From positions 1 through 64,000 of the forward strand of contig JBCBUL010000006.1 of NCBI GenBank assembly GCA_039818165.1: DNA of 64,000 nucleotides, read 5' to 3'. Position numbers and translations under genes: made by a program. Source of the stretch: UBA5336 sp039818165 (GTDB taxonomy: Bacteria; Pseudomonadota; Alphaproteobacteria; Caulobacterales; Hyphomonadaceae). Shown in pieces: positions 34,101 to 43,513 of this stretch. Positions within the stretch are counted from its first letter, which is position 1; every line of letters starts with the position of its first letter. A model generated the notes under the pieces. That model was given only the letters and a program-made list of their open reading frames with translations, did not search any database and was not told where the DNA came from.

Positions 34101-34780
34101 AGAGCCGCACTCCGGGTCGCAAACTCGTCCAGACTGGTGTTCAAGGCCGTGAAGTCTTCCACAATTTCATGGGGGTCAACGGCTTCGAGTTCATGGCGCG
34201 CGCCAAAGCCCCAGGTGACCGCAATTGTGTGGACGCCCGCGGCCCGGCCCATGGAAATGTCGTGGATGGCATCGCCAATCATGAGCGATTGATGGGGCTC
34301 GGCGCCCATCTTCTTCATCGCTTCAAGGCACATTGCTGGATGGGGCTTCCCGGGCCCGTCATCGGCGCAGTGGATCGTGTCAAAATACTGCTCAAGCGGA
34401 TGCATTTCAAACAGGGCGCGAATGCCCCGATGGGATTTACCGGTCGCCATGGCGATCAGCCAGTTGTCATTCGCCAATCGCTCCAGCGTGTCGACGGCGC
34501 CAGCGTAGAGCGGCTCTTTGAAATCGGGATCTGTCCGGCGGGAGATGAAGGCTTCGCTGTAGGCGTTCGCAAGGGCTTTGACCTCTTCCGGTGTTACGCC
34601 CTCTGGGACAAGCTGGGCACAGGCTTCTTGCAGGCCCAATCCGACAATCTGGCGCGTGCGCTCATATCCCGGTGCTTCACGCCCGCAGGCCTCAAACGCG
34701 CGATCCATCGCCCAGCCGATCACCTCGCGGCTATCGACAAGAGTGCCGTCCATATCCCAAATCGCGAGTTTCAAAGTCAT
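34097..34780 (-). CDS. HAD-IA family phosphatase (phosphoglycolate phosphatase-like)
   Basis: A 227-residue haloacid dehalogenase-type hydrolase. Motif I is WDMDGTLVDSREV with nucleophile Asp and general acid Asp; motif II MATGKSHRG; motif III/IV KPHPAMCLEAMKKMG and MIGDAIHDISMGRAAG. It resembles Gph and PpaX proteins; the substrate is not readable from sequence. Four-base overlaps with both neighbours put it in the rluC-TPR/2OG-HAD-ATP12 operon, an arrangement I recall from other alphaproteobacteria. Confidence 0.88.
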   Translation of the reverse strand: MTLKLAIWDMDGTLVDSREVIGWAMDRAFEACGREAPGYERTRQIVGLGLQEACAQLVPEGVTPEEVKALANAYSEAFISRRTDPDFKEPLYAGAVDTLERLANDNWLIAMATGKSHRGIRALFEMHPLEQYFDTIHCADDGPGKPHPAMCLEAMKKMGAEPHQSLMIGDAIHDISMGRAAGVHTIAVTWGFGARHELEAVDPHEIVEDFTALNTSLDEFATRSAAL

Positions 34781-36141
34781 GCAGGCACCACATCAAAAGG
34801 GGCTGTTACGCGGGTTGCGCCTTGGCCAATGGGCTCGGTGCCATGCCACAGATAGGACGGAAAGAGAACCAGCATCCCAGGCTTTGGCTGCACCCATTTC
34901 AGGGGCGACAAAGCCGGGTCAGTTTCAAATGGCGGTTCGCCGAACTTAATCCAGCCGGCTCGGCTTAGTTCTGTCTCTGGAACGCTCACGTAGTATGCTG
35001 AGGAAATCCACCCTTCCGGATGCACGTGATTCACGTGATGTCCGCCGGCCTTTAATCGTACAGACCAACATCCCCGGATGCGGAAACCACCTGAGTTGCG
35101 CCCCGTGAGTGGGTGACCAGGAGCGGTCCCGATATCCTGCAAGTAGGCTGCAATCGGCCCTTTGAGGGCTTGGATGTAGGCTCTGACGGCGCGCCCCTCC
35201 ATTGCAAGCAAGTCCTGTGCGGTCTGACTGCCTCCTCGCAAGGATTGGTTAAGCGGATGGCGCGCAAAAGGGTAATGGGTATTCAGGTCTTGAAGCAGCG
35301 CCGCATTGAATTCAGGCAGAGACTTATAGCCATACGGGACCGGCAGGTCATAGACCCTCACATGGCGGTCCATATCTACGAGGTGCTCGAAACGCAGATC
35401 ACCCAGAAGTCGTAGCGCTGTCGTCTCGTGGGCAATCCAATGCTGGTTGTCCGGCTGGCTTTGGCGCAACGGGGCAATTGCCTCCAAAGCGCCCTGACCA
35501 TCACCACACATCAGGCATCCGGCAGCCACGGCATCGATCACGCCTGCATCATAGGGCTCACTGAGTTGAGCCTGGCGGGCCGCATCCAGGCTTCCGCGCC
35601 TATCGCCCGTTTGCCGCAAATGCTGAGCACGCAGAGTGAGGGCTTCTGCAGATGTGCGATAGTCCTGCGCGAGCGCCTGCCAGGCCGCCTCCGCTGCACC
35701 ATAGTCCTCGGACTCGATCCAGAGCCCGTAGGCGAAAACGCTCAATGGTCCTCTGGCGCCCCGAAGCCTGTCCCGGAAACGATCAAGGTCTCCTTCCATC
35801 CAATCGATATTGGACAGGGACCGGAGCGTCATGGGCGTTGGGCGAAGGTCGTGTGCGACCTGAAAATACTGCCGCGCCTCACTTGCCTCAGACATCTCCA
35901 TACAGCAGCGAGCGAGCATGTAATTGGCTTCAGCGCGGTGCTTTCCTGCTGCAATCATGCGCTGAAAATGGCCTTTTGCCAGCGCTGGCTGTCCGCTCTC
36001 AAGCAATGCCATCGCATAGTAGTAGACCGCGCTCCAATTGGTTGGTTGCGCCGCCACTATAGGCTTTAACACGGCTGCACTTTCTGCCCAGCGGCCTTGG
36101 CCTCGCAGGGCTTTTGCCTGCTCTAAAACCTGTGTCGTCAA
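34777..36141 (-). CDS. TPR-repeat protein with C-terminal putative 2OG-Fe(II) oxygenase domain
   Basis: A 454-residue fusion. Residues 1-240 hold tetratricopeptide-like repeats (AKALRGQGRWAESAAVLKPI, YYYAMALLESGQPALAKGHF and others). From about 270 a putative 2OG-Fe(II) oxygenase domain begins (PFARHPLNQSLRGGSQT), with the metal-binding NHVHPEGWISSAYYVSVP, then WIKFGEP and the closing FPSYLWHGTEP plus an arginine for 2-oxoglutarate. Similar proteins hydroxylate protein side chains, so a target bound by the TPR part is a fair inference. No signal peptide. Overlaps rluC and the HAD gene by four bases each. Confidence 0.87.
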   Translation of the reverse strand: MTTQVLEQAKALRGQGRWAESAAVLKPIVAAQPTNWSAVYYYAMALLESGQPALAKGHFQRMIAAGKHRAEANYMLARCCMEMSEASEARQYFQVAHDLRPTPMTLRSLSNIDWMEGDLDRFRDRLRGARGPLSVFAYGLWIESEDYGAAEAAWQALAQDYRTSAEALTLRAQHLRQTGDRRGSLDAARQAQLSEPYDAGVIDAVAAGCLMCGDGQGALEAIAPLRQSQPDNQHWIAHETTALRLLGDLRFEHLVDMDRHVRVYDLPVPYGYKSLPEFNAALLQDLNTHYPFARHPLNQSLRGGSQTAQDLLAMEGRAVRAYIQALKGPIAAYLQDIGTAPGHPLTGRNSGGFRIRGCWSVRLKAGGHHVNHVHPEGWISSAYYVSVPETELSRAGWIKFGEPPFETDPALSPLKWVQPKPGMLVLFPSYLWHGTEPIGQGATRVTAPFDVVPA

Positions 36142-37142
36142 GCGAAGGGCTCCAGCAACGATTCGCCAGCCTCAACTTCCAGGAACCCCAGAGCGCCGAA
36201 CGTCTCCAAAATATGGAGTGGCAAAGGCGCCTGGATCTCGATATCGGGACCGCGCTCCTTGGGCACAATGATGCCGCGCGCGTGCAAGTGAAGCCCCTGA
36301 CCGACACCCCCGGGAACCTCGCGCTCGGTCTGGTATTTGGGATCGCCGAGAATGGCCGTTCCAAGTTCTTGCAGGTGAAATCGGATCTGATGGGTTCGCC
36401 CTGTGACCGGTTTACAGGCGACCCATGCTGCCTTTTGGCCAGCCGTGGAGATTGTTGCGTAGTCTGTTATGGCATGGCGTGCGCCTTGTTGGCCTTGGCG
36501 GCCCGGCACCATCTTTTCTTTTGCGTCACCGGGGCCTGTCCCCTTCGCCATCCAGCTTCGAAGTTGCCCTGCCCGGGGATTGGGAACACCGATCGTGATG
36601 GCCCAATACACCTTGTCCATATCGCGCGAGCGAAAAAGCTCGCCCAACTCAGCTGCCGCCCTTGGATGGCGAGCCAGTACGAGCACGCCGGACGTATCGC
36701 GGTCGAGCCGGTGAACGAGCTTTGGGCGCATATCATCTTCAGCGAGCGCACCGAGCATTCCATCGATATGGCGCCCCTGCTTAGTACCACCCTGAACAGC
36801 AATTCCGGCAGGCTTGTTCAGCGCGATCAGATCATCGTCTTGATAAAGGACTAGATTGCGGATGAAGGCTGCTTCGCGTGCGCTGACCGATTGGGGTTTT
36901 GTAGGCGCATCTGAACCGCCGCCGCGATACTCATCGGCGCTGAAGGGCGGAAGGCGGACCTCCATGCCGGCTTCCAGGCGCGTATTTGCCTTTGCGCGCG
37001 CGCCATCAACGCGTACCTGGCCCGTGCGCAGCAATTTCTCGACCTGCCCTTGGCTGATCTGGACCCGGCGTTTGATCCAGCGATCAAGCCGGGTGCCAGA
37101 CTCCTTGTCCGATACGGTTTCGAGGACGACGCCACTGCTCAT
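36138..37142 (-). CDS. rluC: RluC/RluD-type 23S rRNA pseudouridine synthase
   Basis: A 334-residue enzyme with an N-terminal S4 RNA-binding domain (TRLDRWIKRRVQISQGQVEKLL, shown to VQISQGQVEKLL) and the pseudouridine synthase domain. The catalytic aspartate is in VHRLDRDTSGVLVLAR; GRTHQIRFHLQ and AILGDPKY complete the signature. I lean to RluC from the S4 domain and neighbours (crcB, HAD), but RluD specificity cannot be excluded. The stop overlaps the TPR/2OG start, and the start overlaps the crcB stop. Confidence 0.9.
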   Translation of the reverse strand: MSSGVVLETVSDKESGTRLDRWIKRRVQISQGQVEKLLRTGQVRVDGARAKANTRLEAGMEVRLPPFSADEYRGGGSDAPTKPQSVSAREAAFIRNLVLYQDDDLIALNKPAGIAVQGGTKQGRHIDGMLGALAEDDMRPKLVHRLDRDTSGVLVLARHPRAAAELGELFRSRDMDKVYWAITIGVPNPRAGQLRSWMAKGTGPGDAKEKMVPGRQGQQGARHAITDYATISTAGQKAAWVACKPVTGRTHQIRFHLQELGTAILGDPKYQTEREVPGGVGQGLHLHARGIIVPKERGPDIEIQAPLPLHILETFGALGFLEVEAGESLLEPFA

Positions 37143-37525
37143 GCCAGTATCCGTTTTGCCAGAGAAAAGGCGATCAGTAACGCCACCACGGCACCCACAA
37201 CTGAGGTCAAGGCATAGGCTGCGCCTTTCATTGGCTGGCCGGAGTTGATCATGTGAACCACTTCAAGTGAGAAGGCCGAAAAGGTGGTGAAGCCCCCAAA
37301 CAACCCCACACCCAGCACCAAGTAGAGCGTATTTGTCGTCTCATTCTGAACACGCAGCGTTAGCCACGCCATGAGCACACCCATCAAGGCGCTGCCCAAC
37401 ACGTTTACAAACAGTGTGGCGTAAAGACCGGGCGCCTGGCTGACCCGGGCTGTCGCCTGCCCGGCGCCGTATCTCAGGCTCGCGCCCAATGCCCCACCAA
37501 GGGCCACAAGAAGATATCCATTCAT
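37139..37525 (-). CDS. crcB: Fluoride channel CrcB/Fluc
   Basis: A 128-residue four-helix membrane protein that exports fluoride as an antiparallel dimer. The family residues are clear: LGGALGASLRYGAG near the N-terminus, FVNVLGSALMGVL, with the conserved asparagine, GLFGGFTTFSAFSLE, with the phenylalanine box, and a final hydrophobic helix. No fluoride riboswitch is visible ahead of it; it is embedded between two pseudouridine synthase genes and shares their transcript. Confidence 0.95.
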   Translation of the reverse strand: MNGYLLVALGGALGASLRYGAGQATARVSQAPGLYATLFVNVLGSALMGVLMAWLTLRVQNETTNTLYLVLGVGLFGGFTTFSAFSLEVVHMINSGQPMKGAAYALTSVVGAVVALLIAFSLAKRILA

Positions 37526-37534
37526 GGGCCGTCC

Positions 37535-38275
37535 TTATCCGGAACCTGGCGGTTCGAAAACCGAGCAATCCAGTCCATGGTGCCCTGCAATGTCGCAAAA
37601 CACTTTCGGCAAGGGGGCTCTAAGGGTGATCTGCGCATCGTGTCGAGGGTGGGTAAGCTCAATACTCGCCGCGTGCAGACAAAGCCTGGAGGCTGGGGCG
37701 CCATTATAGAGCGTGTCACCCAGGATGGGACATCCATGGTGAGCCAAGTGCACACGAAGCTGGTGCATTCGGCCCGTCTCGGGGCGCAGTTCGATGAGCG
37801 CGACATCTCCCAACCGCGATGGAATTGTCCACCGCGTTAGGGCTCTTTTCCCATCGGGCCTCCCCGCGACGATACGGCTACGTCCAGCTTCGTCTATACG
37901 CGCAATTGGATCGTTGAATGCGCCAGATCTTCTGTTGGGAAGATGACCTGCGATAATCGCCCAGTAAACCTTGCGCGCTTTTCGGTGCTCCAGGCTTTTC
38001 GACAAGGAGGCTGCGTCCGGGTGCGTGCGCCCGGCTAGAATGATCCCACTGGTGCCGACATCTAACCGGTGAACCAAGCGCGGTCGTTTGCCATTGGATT
38101 TTGCAAACGTCCAAAGCAAATGATCGAGATTGCGTGCACGGTTCCCACGGACCTGACTGGGCAACCCAGACGGCTTATTAAACGCCAAAATGGCTTCGTC
38201 TTCGTGCACCAACAGGTCGCGAACATAGTCCTTCTCGTGCTGGGAGAGGTGGGGAATGGTGCGGTTGCGGGTCAC
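37535..38275 (-). CDS. RluA family pseudouridine synthase
   Basis: A 246-residue pseudouridine synthase without an S4 domain, thus of the RluA/TruC type. The catalytic block is LVHRLDVGTSGIILAGRT; RMHQLRVHLAHHGCPILGD and LHAASIELTHP are the other family blocks. The RNA target is unknown (RluA-type enzymes act on 23S rRNA and some tRNAs). It starts four bases inside the end of the upstream kinase gene and ends nine bases before crcB, which suggests one transcript with two paralogous modification enzymes. Confidence 0.88.
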   Translation of the reverse strand: MTRNRTIPHLSQHEKDYVRDLLVHEDEAILAFNKPSGLPSQVRGNRARNLDHLLWTFAKSNGKRPRLVHRLDVGTSGIILAGRTHPDAASLSKSLEHRKARKVYWAIIAGHLPNRRSGAFNDPIARIDEAGRSRIVAGRPDGKRALTRWTIPSRLGDVALIELRPETGRMHQLRVHLAHHGCPILGDTLYNGAPASRLCLHAASIELTHPRHDAQITLRAPLPKVFCDIAGHHGLDCSVFEPPGSG

Positions 38276-39135
38276 AACTGGCTCGCCAATAGCCGCGACA
38301 GAGTTCTCCTCGATCCATCAACCGGCACACCCAGCGCGCGATAGTGGGCCAAAAAGATCACAGCGATACTCAGCGCCCACCCCATACCCCGGAGCCATTC
38401 GTCGGCGTTTGGCTTCAATACTTCTCTGAAACGATCACGGACCTGCGCATCCATAAGCGTCCATGCCGCCGCAAGATCGCACGCACCGTCGCCAACGCCC
38501 GCAAGTCCCCAATCGATTACGGCGACCAGTTTTCCTTCGCGCACCAGGAGGTTTCCGCCATGCAGGTCCCCATGAAGCCAGACGGGTTCGTGCTCGCAGC
38601 GGGCATCCAAGGCTGCCTGCCAAATGCTCAGTAAGTCGCGCGCTCCATATTCATCCGAAAGCGTATCAATGGCAGTCCGCGTCAGTACATCCCGTTCGGA
38701 TAGCGGGACGCCGCGGTGATGGTTTTGAGAGCTGCTAGCAAAGGTAAGATCGGGCGTTTCTTGTCGGAGGGCCAAGATAAAGCTCGCCAGCCCCTCAGCA
38801 TCTTCGGCTGACAGATCTGCGGCGCTAGCCGCCTCGCCTTCTATCCAATCGAATACGCTCCACTGCCAGGGATAATTCGCGTCAGGCTCGCCCAAAGCTC
38901 GCGGTCTAGGGACGTCCAGAGGTAGTTTTCCCAAAGCACCGAGTATCGCCACTTCGCGAGGGGCTGTTTGCGCCGCCCACTCTACACGCGGAAAACGAAG
39001 GGTGAGCTCGTCGCCAAGCCGGAAAATCGAATTGTCAGAGCCCGATATCGAGAGCGGCTTGATTGGTAGATCAGCCCACTTCGGAAACTGAGCATCGACC
39101 AAACGACGAGCCATGTTTGTATCCGGTGGGGTCAC
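38272..39135 (-). CDS. Aminoglycoside phosphotransferase family protein
   Basis: A 287-residue APH-fold kinase. It begins NMARRLVDAQFPKWADLPIKPL, with the ATP loop SGSDNSIFRLGDELTLRFP, the catalytic WLHGDLHGGNLLV and metal-binding VIDWGLAGVGDGACDLA. The substrate is unknown; chromosomal members with this start are widespread and need not give antibiotic resistance. I chose GTG 39135 because it overlaps the rarA stop (GTGA) like most pairs here; ATG 39114 is the alternative, and a TTG at 39165 would overlap rarA by 34 bases. Confidence 0.85.
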   Translation of the reverse strand: MTPPDTNMARRLVDAQFPKWADLPIKPLSISGSDNSIFRLGDELTLRFPRVEWAAQTAPREVAILGALGKLPLDVPRPRALGEPDANYPWQWSVFDWIEGEAASAADLSAEDAEGLASFILALRQETPDLTFASSSQNHHRGVPLSERDVLTRTAIDTLSDEYGARDLLSIWQAALDARCEHEPVWLHGDLHGGNLLVREGKLVAVIDWGLAGVGDGACDLAAAWTLMDAQVRDRFREVLKPNADEWLRGMGWALSIAVIFLAHYRALGVPVDGSRRTLSRLLASQL

Positions 39136-40442
39136 GGTCTGCGGTCTTTTCGAGTCTGGGCCCAAGCGTCCAGACGCGCCTTGATTGGCGCTTCCCTGCC
39201 CTCACCCTTTGGCGCGTAATAGACTTCGCGGTCCATACCGTCTGGGAAATAGGATTGACCCGAAAAGCCCCCTTCAGCGTCGTGATCGTACTGATAACCA
39301 GCGCCATACCCCTCTGACTTCATAAAGTCTGTTGGCGCATTCAGGATGTGCTTAGGCGGCATCATAGATCCGGAACGCGCGGCCGCCTTTCGCGCGGCTT
39401 TGTAGGCGACATAGGCAGCATTCGACTTCGGCGCTGTGGCCAGATGAATCACGGCATGGGCAAGCGCAAGCTCGCCCTCGGGACTGCCCAGACGCTCATA
39501 AGTTCGCGCGGCCTCCCCGGCCACCATGAGCGCGGTCGGGTCCGCAAGGCCAATGTCTTCGCTGGCCATTCGAACCAACCTGCGCGAGAGGAAACGCGGG
39601 TCTTCGCCGCCCTCTAGCATACGTGCGAACCAATAGAGGGCCGCATCGGGATCTGATCCTCTCACCGATTTATGGAGCGCTGAGATCAGATTGTAGTGCT
39701 CCTCCCGGTCTTTGTCATAGGCCATGGCGCGCTTCTGAAAGGCGTCTGCCAAACCTTCCGGATCCAGAACAACGCCCTCTGGGATAAGCAAGTAGATTTG
39801 CTCAACCAAATTCAGAAGATAGCGTCCATCTCCATCGGCCATATCAACAAGGTGGTCGCGCGCCGCATCTGTCAGGCGCAGCGGCGCCTCCATTTGCTCT
39901 TCTGCACGGGTGATCAATTGTTGAAGCGCACCCGGACCAAGTCGTTTCAGGGTGAATACGGCACACCTGGACAACAGTGCGCTATTGATTTCAAAACTTG
40001 GGTTCTCTGTTGTTGCGCCGACCAGCGTCACCGTGCCGGCTTCGACGAACGGCAAAAAGCTATCCTGCTGTGCGCGGTTGAACCGATGAATCTCGTCCAC
40101 GAACAGGAGCGTGCCCTGGCCGGTTCCCCGCCGCGCCTCAGCAGAGTCGAACGCAGCCCGCAGATCTTTAACACCGGAAAAAACCGCGCTGATGGATTCA
40201 AATGCCAGGTCCGTTTCCTGGGCCAAGAGTCGCGCGATCGTTGTCTTACCAACGCCGGGTGGTCCCCAAAGGATGAGAGACGTTAAACCGCCGGCAGTGA
40301 GCATGCGCGTCAGGGTTCCATCACTGCCCAGAAGATGGTCCTGGCCCACAACGTCGGACAAACGCTGGGGACGCAATCGATCGGCAAGGGGCCTTGGCGC
40401 CCCTTCATCCAATCCGGCCGAGGCAAACAGATCATTCGACAT
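39132..40442 (-). CDS. rarA: Replication-associated recombination protein RarA (MgsA/WRNIP1 family)
   Basis: A 436-residue AAA+ ATPase that acts at stalled replication forks and contacts SSB. Seen are LADRLRPQRLSDVVGQDHLL, Walker A WGPPGVGKTTIARLLA, Walker B LLFVDEIHRFNRAQQD, sensor 1 GATTENPSFEIN, SRCAVFTL, and the tetramerisation C-terminus with VYYAPKGEGREAPIKARL. Follows degQ across a 124-base gap in which I see no terminator. Confidence 0.96.
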   Translation of the reverse strand: MSNDLFASAGLDEGAPRPLADRLRPQRLSDVVGQDHLLGSDGTLTRMLTAGGLTSLILWGPPGVGKTTIARLLAQETDLAFESISAVFSGVKDLRAAFDSAEARRGTGQGTLLFVDEIHRFNRAQQDSFLPFVEAGTVTLVGATTENPSFEINSALLSRCAVFTLKRLGPGALQQLITRAEEQMEAPLRLTDAARDHLVDMADGDGRYLLNLVEQIYLLIPEGVVLDPEGLADAFQKRAMAYDKDREEHYNLISALHKSVRGSDPDAALYWFARMLEGGEDPRFLSRRLVRMASEDIGLADPTALMVAGEAARTYERLGSPEGELALAHAVIHLATAPKSNAAYVAYKAARKAAARSGSMMPPKHILNAPTDFMKSEGYGAGYQYDHDAEGGFSGQSYFPDGMDREVYYAPKGEGREAPIKARLDAWAQTRKDRRP

Positions 40443-40566
40443 GGGACTGGTCTATCTCGCCTTCGCCATGCTGGCGAGCTTTACCCAGAATCAAAATGGG
40501 GCGACGAACTAGACAATGCCGCGATGGCCGAGTTTGGCCCGGCTATGCCCGACAGTTGATGCCGGA

Positions 40567-42006
40567 TCACAGGCGTACCGTACCGCGAATGCGCCGACCA
40601 TTGCGATCCACCTCAATCGCCCACTGGGTGCGTGGCAGTCCCAATTGCGCTTCCAGCGCGTCGAGATCGTCTACGTCTTGCCCATTCACCGTGAGGATTA
40701 CATCACCTGGCCGGACCACGCGGCGTGCATAGGCATTGCGGAGGACGCGCGTGACGAGAATGCCCGTTTCAAACGGGTCGCGGCCAAGTTCTTCTGCCAG
40801 TCGTGGGCTAAGTTCAGCCACTTCTGCGCCGCTAAAGGGATGTGCACCCTGAAGAAGGATACGCTCCGCTTCTGTCGCACCGGGGGGCGGCGCAAGCGAC
40901 GCGTAGACGGTGCGACGGTCGCCGCCGCGAATAATCTCCAGTTGCGCGCGCTCGCCCGGAGACTTCAGCGCCGCAAGGAACTTCAGGCCGCGCTCGTCGA
41001 ACACTTCACGGTCATCGATGGAGACAATGAGATCGCCGCGGCGCAGACCAGCGGCATCGGCGGGACCTTCGTCATAGACTTCCGTAACTATCACCCCGAC
41101 GGGGCGGTCCAGACCCTGGGACTGGGCCATATCGAAGGTGACCAACTCTCCTTTCAAGCCGAGCCATGGGCGTACGATCATGCCTTCATTTATTGCAGCA
41201 TCGACGACGCGGCGGACCATTTCTGCCGGGATCGCGAAGCCAATCCCGTTCGAACCACCTGATCGTGAGAAGATAGCCGTGTTTACGCCGACAAGCTCGC
41301 CTTGTGTATTGATAAGCGCCCCGCCGGAATTGCCGGGATTTACGGCCGCGTCAGTCTGGAGAAAAAAGGCGTAGTCACTGACGCCCACATCCGTACGCGC
41401 CGTGGCGGAGATAATACCACTTGTTACGGTCTGACCGACCCCGAACGGGTTGCCAATGGCCAGAACGAGATCGCCCACGGCGAGATCGCGCGTGTCGGCA
41501 AATTCAAGCGTCGGAAGCGCTTCTTCGCCGGTCTCTATCCGGAGGACGGCCAAATCTGTTCGCTCGTCGGCGAGAACAAGCTGGGCGGTGTATTGGCGAC
41601 GGTCAGAGAGGACCACAGTGAGCTCGGTGGCACCATCTATGACGTGATTGTTGGTGACGACCACGCCGTCACTGCCAACGACCACCCCCGACCCGAGAGA
41701 ACTCGAGACCCGCTCATCGGGGATCCCGTTAAACTGGCGGAAGAAGGCTTCCCGGGCAGACCTGGCGGGGGTGGAAACCACGGTCTTAGTATAAATGTTG
41801 ACGACCGCCGGTGAGGTTTCACGCACCAGCGGCGCGAAGGTCAGCGTGATCTCCCCCTGACTTGCAGGAACGCGTTCCGTCAGTTGGGCCGAGGCTTTGG
41901 ATGGCACGAGCGGCAAAAGCGCGATCGTGACGAGGAGCAGCACAGCGGCGAGCGCCCCGTAAAAGAACTTCGTGATGTGTCGGGTCATTGCAGGCTGGGT
42001 AAGCAT
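40567..42006 (-). CDS. degQ: Periplasmic serine protease of the DegP/DegQ (HtrA) family
   Basis: An HtrA protease of about 479 residues that degrades misfolded periplasmic proteins. A hydrophobic signal or anchor (FYGALAAVLLLVTIALLPLV) precedes the trypsin-like domain: catalytic His in VVTNNHVIDGATE, Asp in DERTDLAVLRIE, Ser in NPGNSGGALINTQ. Two PDZ domains follow (GVIVTEVYDEGPADAAGLRRG cut to VYDEGPADAAGLRRGD, and ILVTRVLRNAYARRVVRPGD cut to VLRNAYARRVVRPGDV). Starts at 42060, 42006 and 41988 are all in frame, none with a good ribosome site; 41988 would begin MTRHITKF. It lies directly after the MFS gene. Confidence 0.92.
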   Translation of the reverse strand: MLTQPAMTRHITKFFYGALAAVLLLVTIALLPLVPSKASAQLTERVPASQGEITLTFAPLVRETSPAVVNIYTKTVVSTPARSAREAFFRQFNGIPDERVSSSLGSGVVVGSDGVVVTNNHVIDGATELTVVLSDRRQYTAQLVLADERTDLAVLRIETGEEALPTLEFADTRDLAVGDLVLAIGNPFGVGQTVTSGIISATARTDVGVSDYAFFLQTDAAVNPGNSGGALINTQGELVGVNTAIFSRSGGSNGIGFAIPAEMVRRVVDAAINEGMIVRPWLGLKGELVTFDMAQSQGLDRPVGVIVTEVYDEGPADAAGLRRGDLIVSIDDREVFDERGLKFLAALKSPGERAQLEIIRGGDRRTVYASLAPPPGATEAERILLQGAHPFSGAEVAELSPRLAEELGRDPFETGILVTRVLRNAYARRVVRPGDVILTVNGQDVDDLDALEAQLGLPRTQWAIEVDRNGRRIRGTVRL

Positions 42007-42069
42007 GGATTCGGGCAAGGTTGAGGCAGTTCTGCGCCGCCAGTCGGCACCGGCTGACATTTCGGTTAT

Positions 42070-43509
42070 TCAGTCCGGATCTTCAAGGCGTGCAGCAGAG
42101 CGCGCAGACAGGGCTTCAAGATTGGCTTCATGATCCTGTCTGGAAATTCGGTATTGGGACAGGAATACGAGACTGACGGCCCAGAGCAGGAAAACAGAGG
42201 GCATATAGAATGCCCCAAGGTGAAAGACCGTTTCGCTGGGTACCTCGCCGGGGTCTGCGCCTTCAGGGAAATTGATAAGCGCCAATATCACGCTTGCCGA
42301 CAAGAGCCCCACACCCTCCACGGACTTTCGAGAGAACGTCATGACGGCGAACAATAGCCCCTCTGAGCGTTGCCCGGAGCGGATCTCCGCCTCCTCCACA
42401 AGATCAGAGAACATCGATGTCGTTACTGCGTTCAAAGCGATGATGCACCCGTAATTGATCAAGGTGACTGATAGAATGGTGTAGTAGAGCGTGTCCGTTC
42501 CATTCGCAGGGAAAAGCCCGAACAGCCGAAGCGTCACCGGCCCTGTTGTCAGGAGTAGCGCCGTTCCCCCGAAAATCAGCGCCGCCCACCGCTTGCCGAC
42601 ACGCTTGGTCACGCGCGGGGCCATAAAAAACGCCAGCGCAGCCCCCACCAGGATGCTTGCGGTTATCGTTGAGCTCTGGGTCGTAGACAGTTCCCAGAAA
42701 TAGGCCTGCACGTAGTAGATCAGCGACGCGCTCACACCGAATGCCGCGTAGCTGGAGAGTTGTGAGGCGAAGAGGGCACCGAGGGAGGGGCTTTTAAGCG
42801 TAAGCCAGACCTGAGCCATGGACGCCCGCAGCGACTTTGGGACAATCGCAGCCGAATGCATATGCGGAATGAAGTGGCGCGTACTGATCACGCAAACCGC
42901 TATTGATCCCATAATGGCCAGCGCCGCGACCAAACCATAGTCACCGAAGCCCTCCGCGTCCGTGAAGGCGCTTTGGCCCTCTTCAGCTTGAAGGATGAAG
43001 CGCAGCGTCGTTGCGGCCATGATGACGCCACCGATATAGATGACGACGGCACGCAGTGTCAGAAGGCTGGTTCGTTCATCATAGTCTTGTGTCAGCTCAG
43101 CATTCATGGCGGTGCATGGCACCTCGAACAGAGTGATCAACAAGCGGACGCCAACCGCACAGGCAACAAGATACCAGAAGAGCTGGCCCTGGCTTATATC
43201 GTCAGGCGGGTTCCAGAGGGCCCAATAGACAACTCCCACCGGCAGGATCGCAGCGAGCATGTAGGGATGGCGCCTGCCAAGCGGGCTCTTCGTTTTGTCG
43301 GAGATGTAACCCACTACAGGGTCACTAAAGGCATCCAGCAGGAATGCGAGTAAAAGCGCCAGGCCAACCTGCTCCGGCGGCAAGCCGAAGGCCTGACTGT
43401 AGCAAAACATCAGGAAATAGCTGAAGCCATTGCCCTTAACGCCATAGGCGACACCGCCTGCTGCATAGCCGAGTTTTGTCGGCCAACCGAGACGGGGACG
43501 CTCGGTCAA
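42070..43509 (-). CDS. MFS transporter of the GPH (MelB-like) sugar/cation symporter type
   Basis: A 479-residue, twelve-helix transporter. The opening LGYAAGGVAYGVKGNGFSYFLMF and the loop DPVVGYISDKTKSPLGRRHPYM are those of the glycoside-pentoside-hexuronide:cation symporters; a second EIRSGQRSEGLLFAVMTFSRK lies before the last helices. The substrate is unknown; the neighbours are acyl-CoA dehydrogenases, not sugar genes. No in-frame ATG gives a sensible start after the upstream gene ends; TTG 43509, five bases after that stop, fits best, and longer forms would overlap the dehydrogenase by up to 200 bases. Confidence 0.85.
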   Translation of the reverse strand: MTERPRLGWPTKLGYAAGGVAYGVKGNGFSYFLMFCYSQAFGLPPEQVGLALLLAFLLDAFSDPVVGYISDKTKSPLGRRHPYMLAAILPVGVVYWALWNPPDDISQGQLFWYLVACAVGVRLLITLFEVPCTAMNAELTQDYDERTSLLTLRAVVIYIGGVIMAATTLRFILQAEEGQSAFTDAEGFGDYGLVAALAIMGSIAVCVISTRHFIPHMHSAAIVPKSLRASMAQVWLTLKSPSLGALFASQLSSYAAFGVSASLIYYVQAYFWELSTTQSSTITASILVGAALAFFMAPRVTKRVGKRWAALIFGGTALLLTTGPVTLRLFGLFPANGTDTLYYTILSVTLINYGCIIALNAVTTSMFSDLVEEAEIRSGQRSEGLLFAVMTFSRKSVEGVGLLSASVILALINFPEGADPGEVPSETVFHLGAFYMPSVFLLWAVSLVFLSQYRISRQDHEANLEALSARSAARLEDPD

Positions 43510-43513
43510 CGCC

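Noticed and set aside
33977..34855. 292-codon plus-strand frame over ATP12 and HAD genes
   Set aside because: Antisense to two genes with clear motifs.
40443..40566. Possible small gene or RNA between rarA and degQ
   Set aside because: No frame with a ribosome site, no hairpin-plus-T terminator, and no RNA family I recognise; it appears to be plain spacer.
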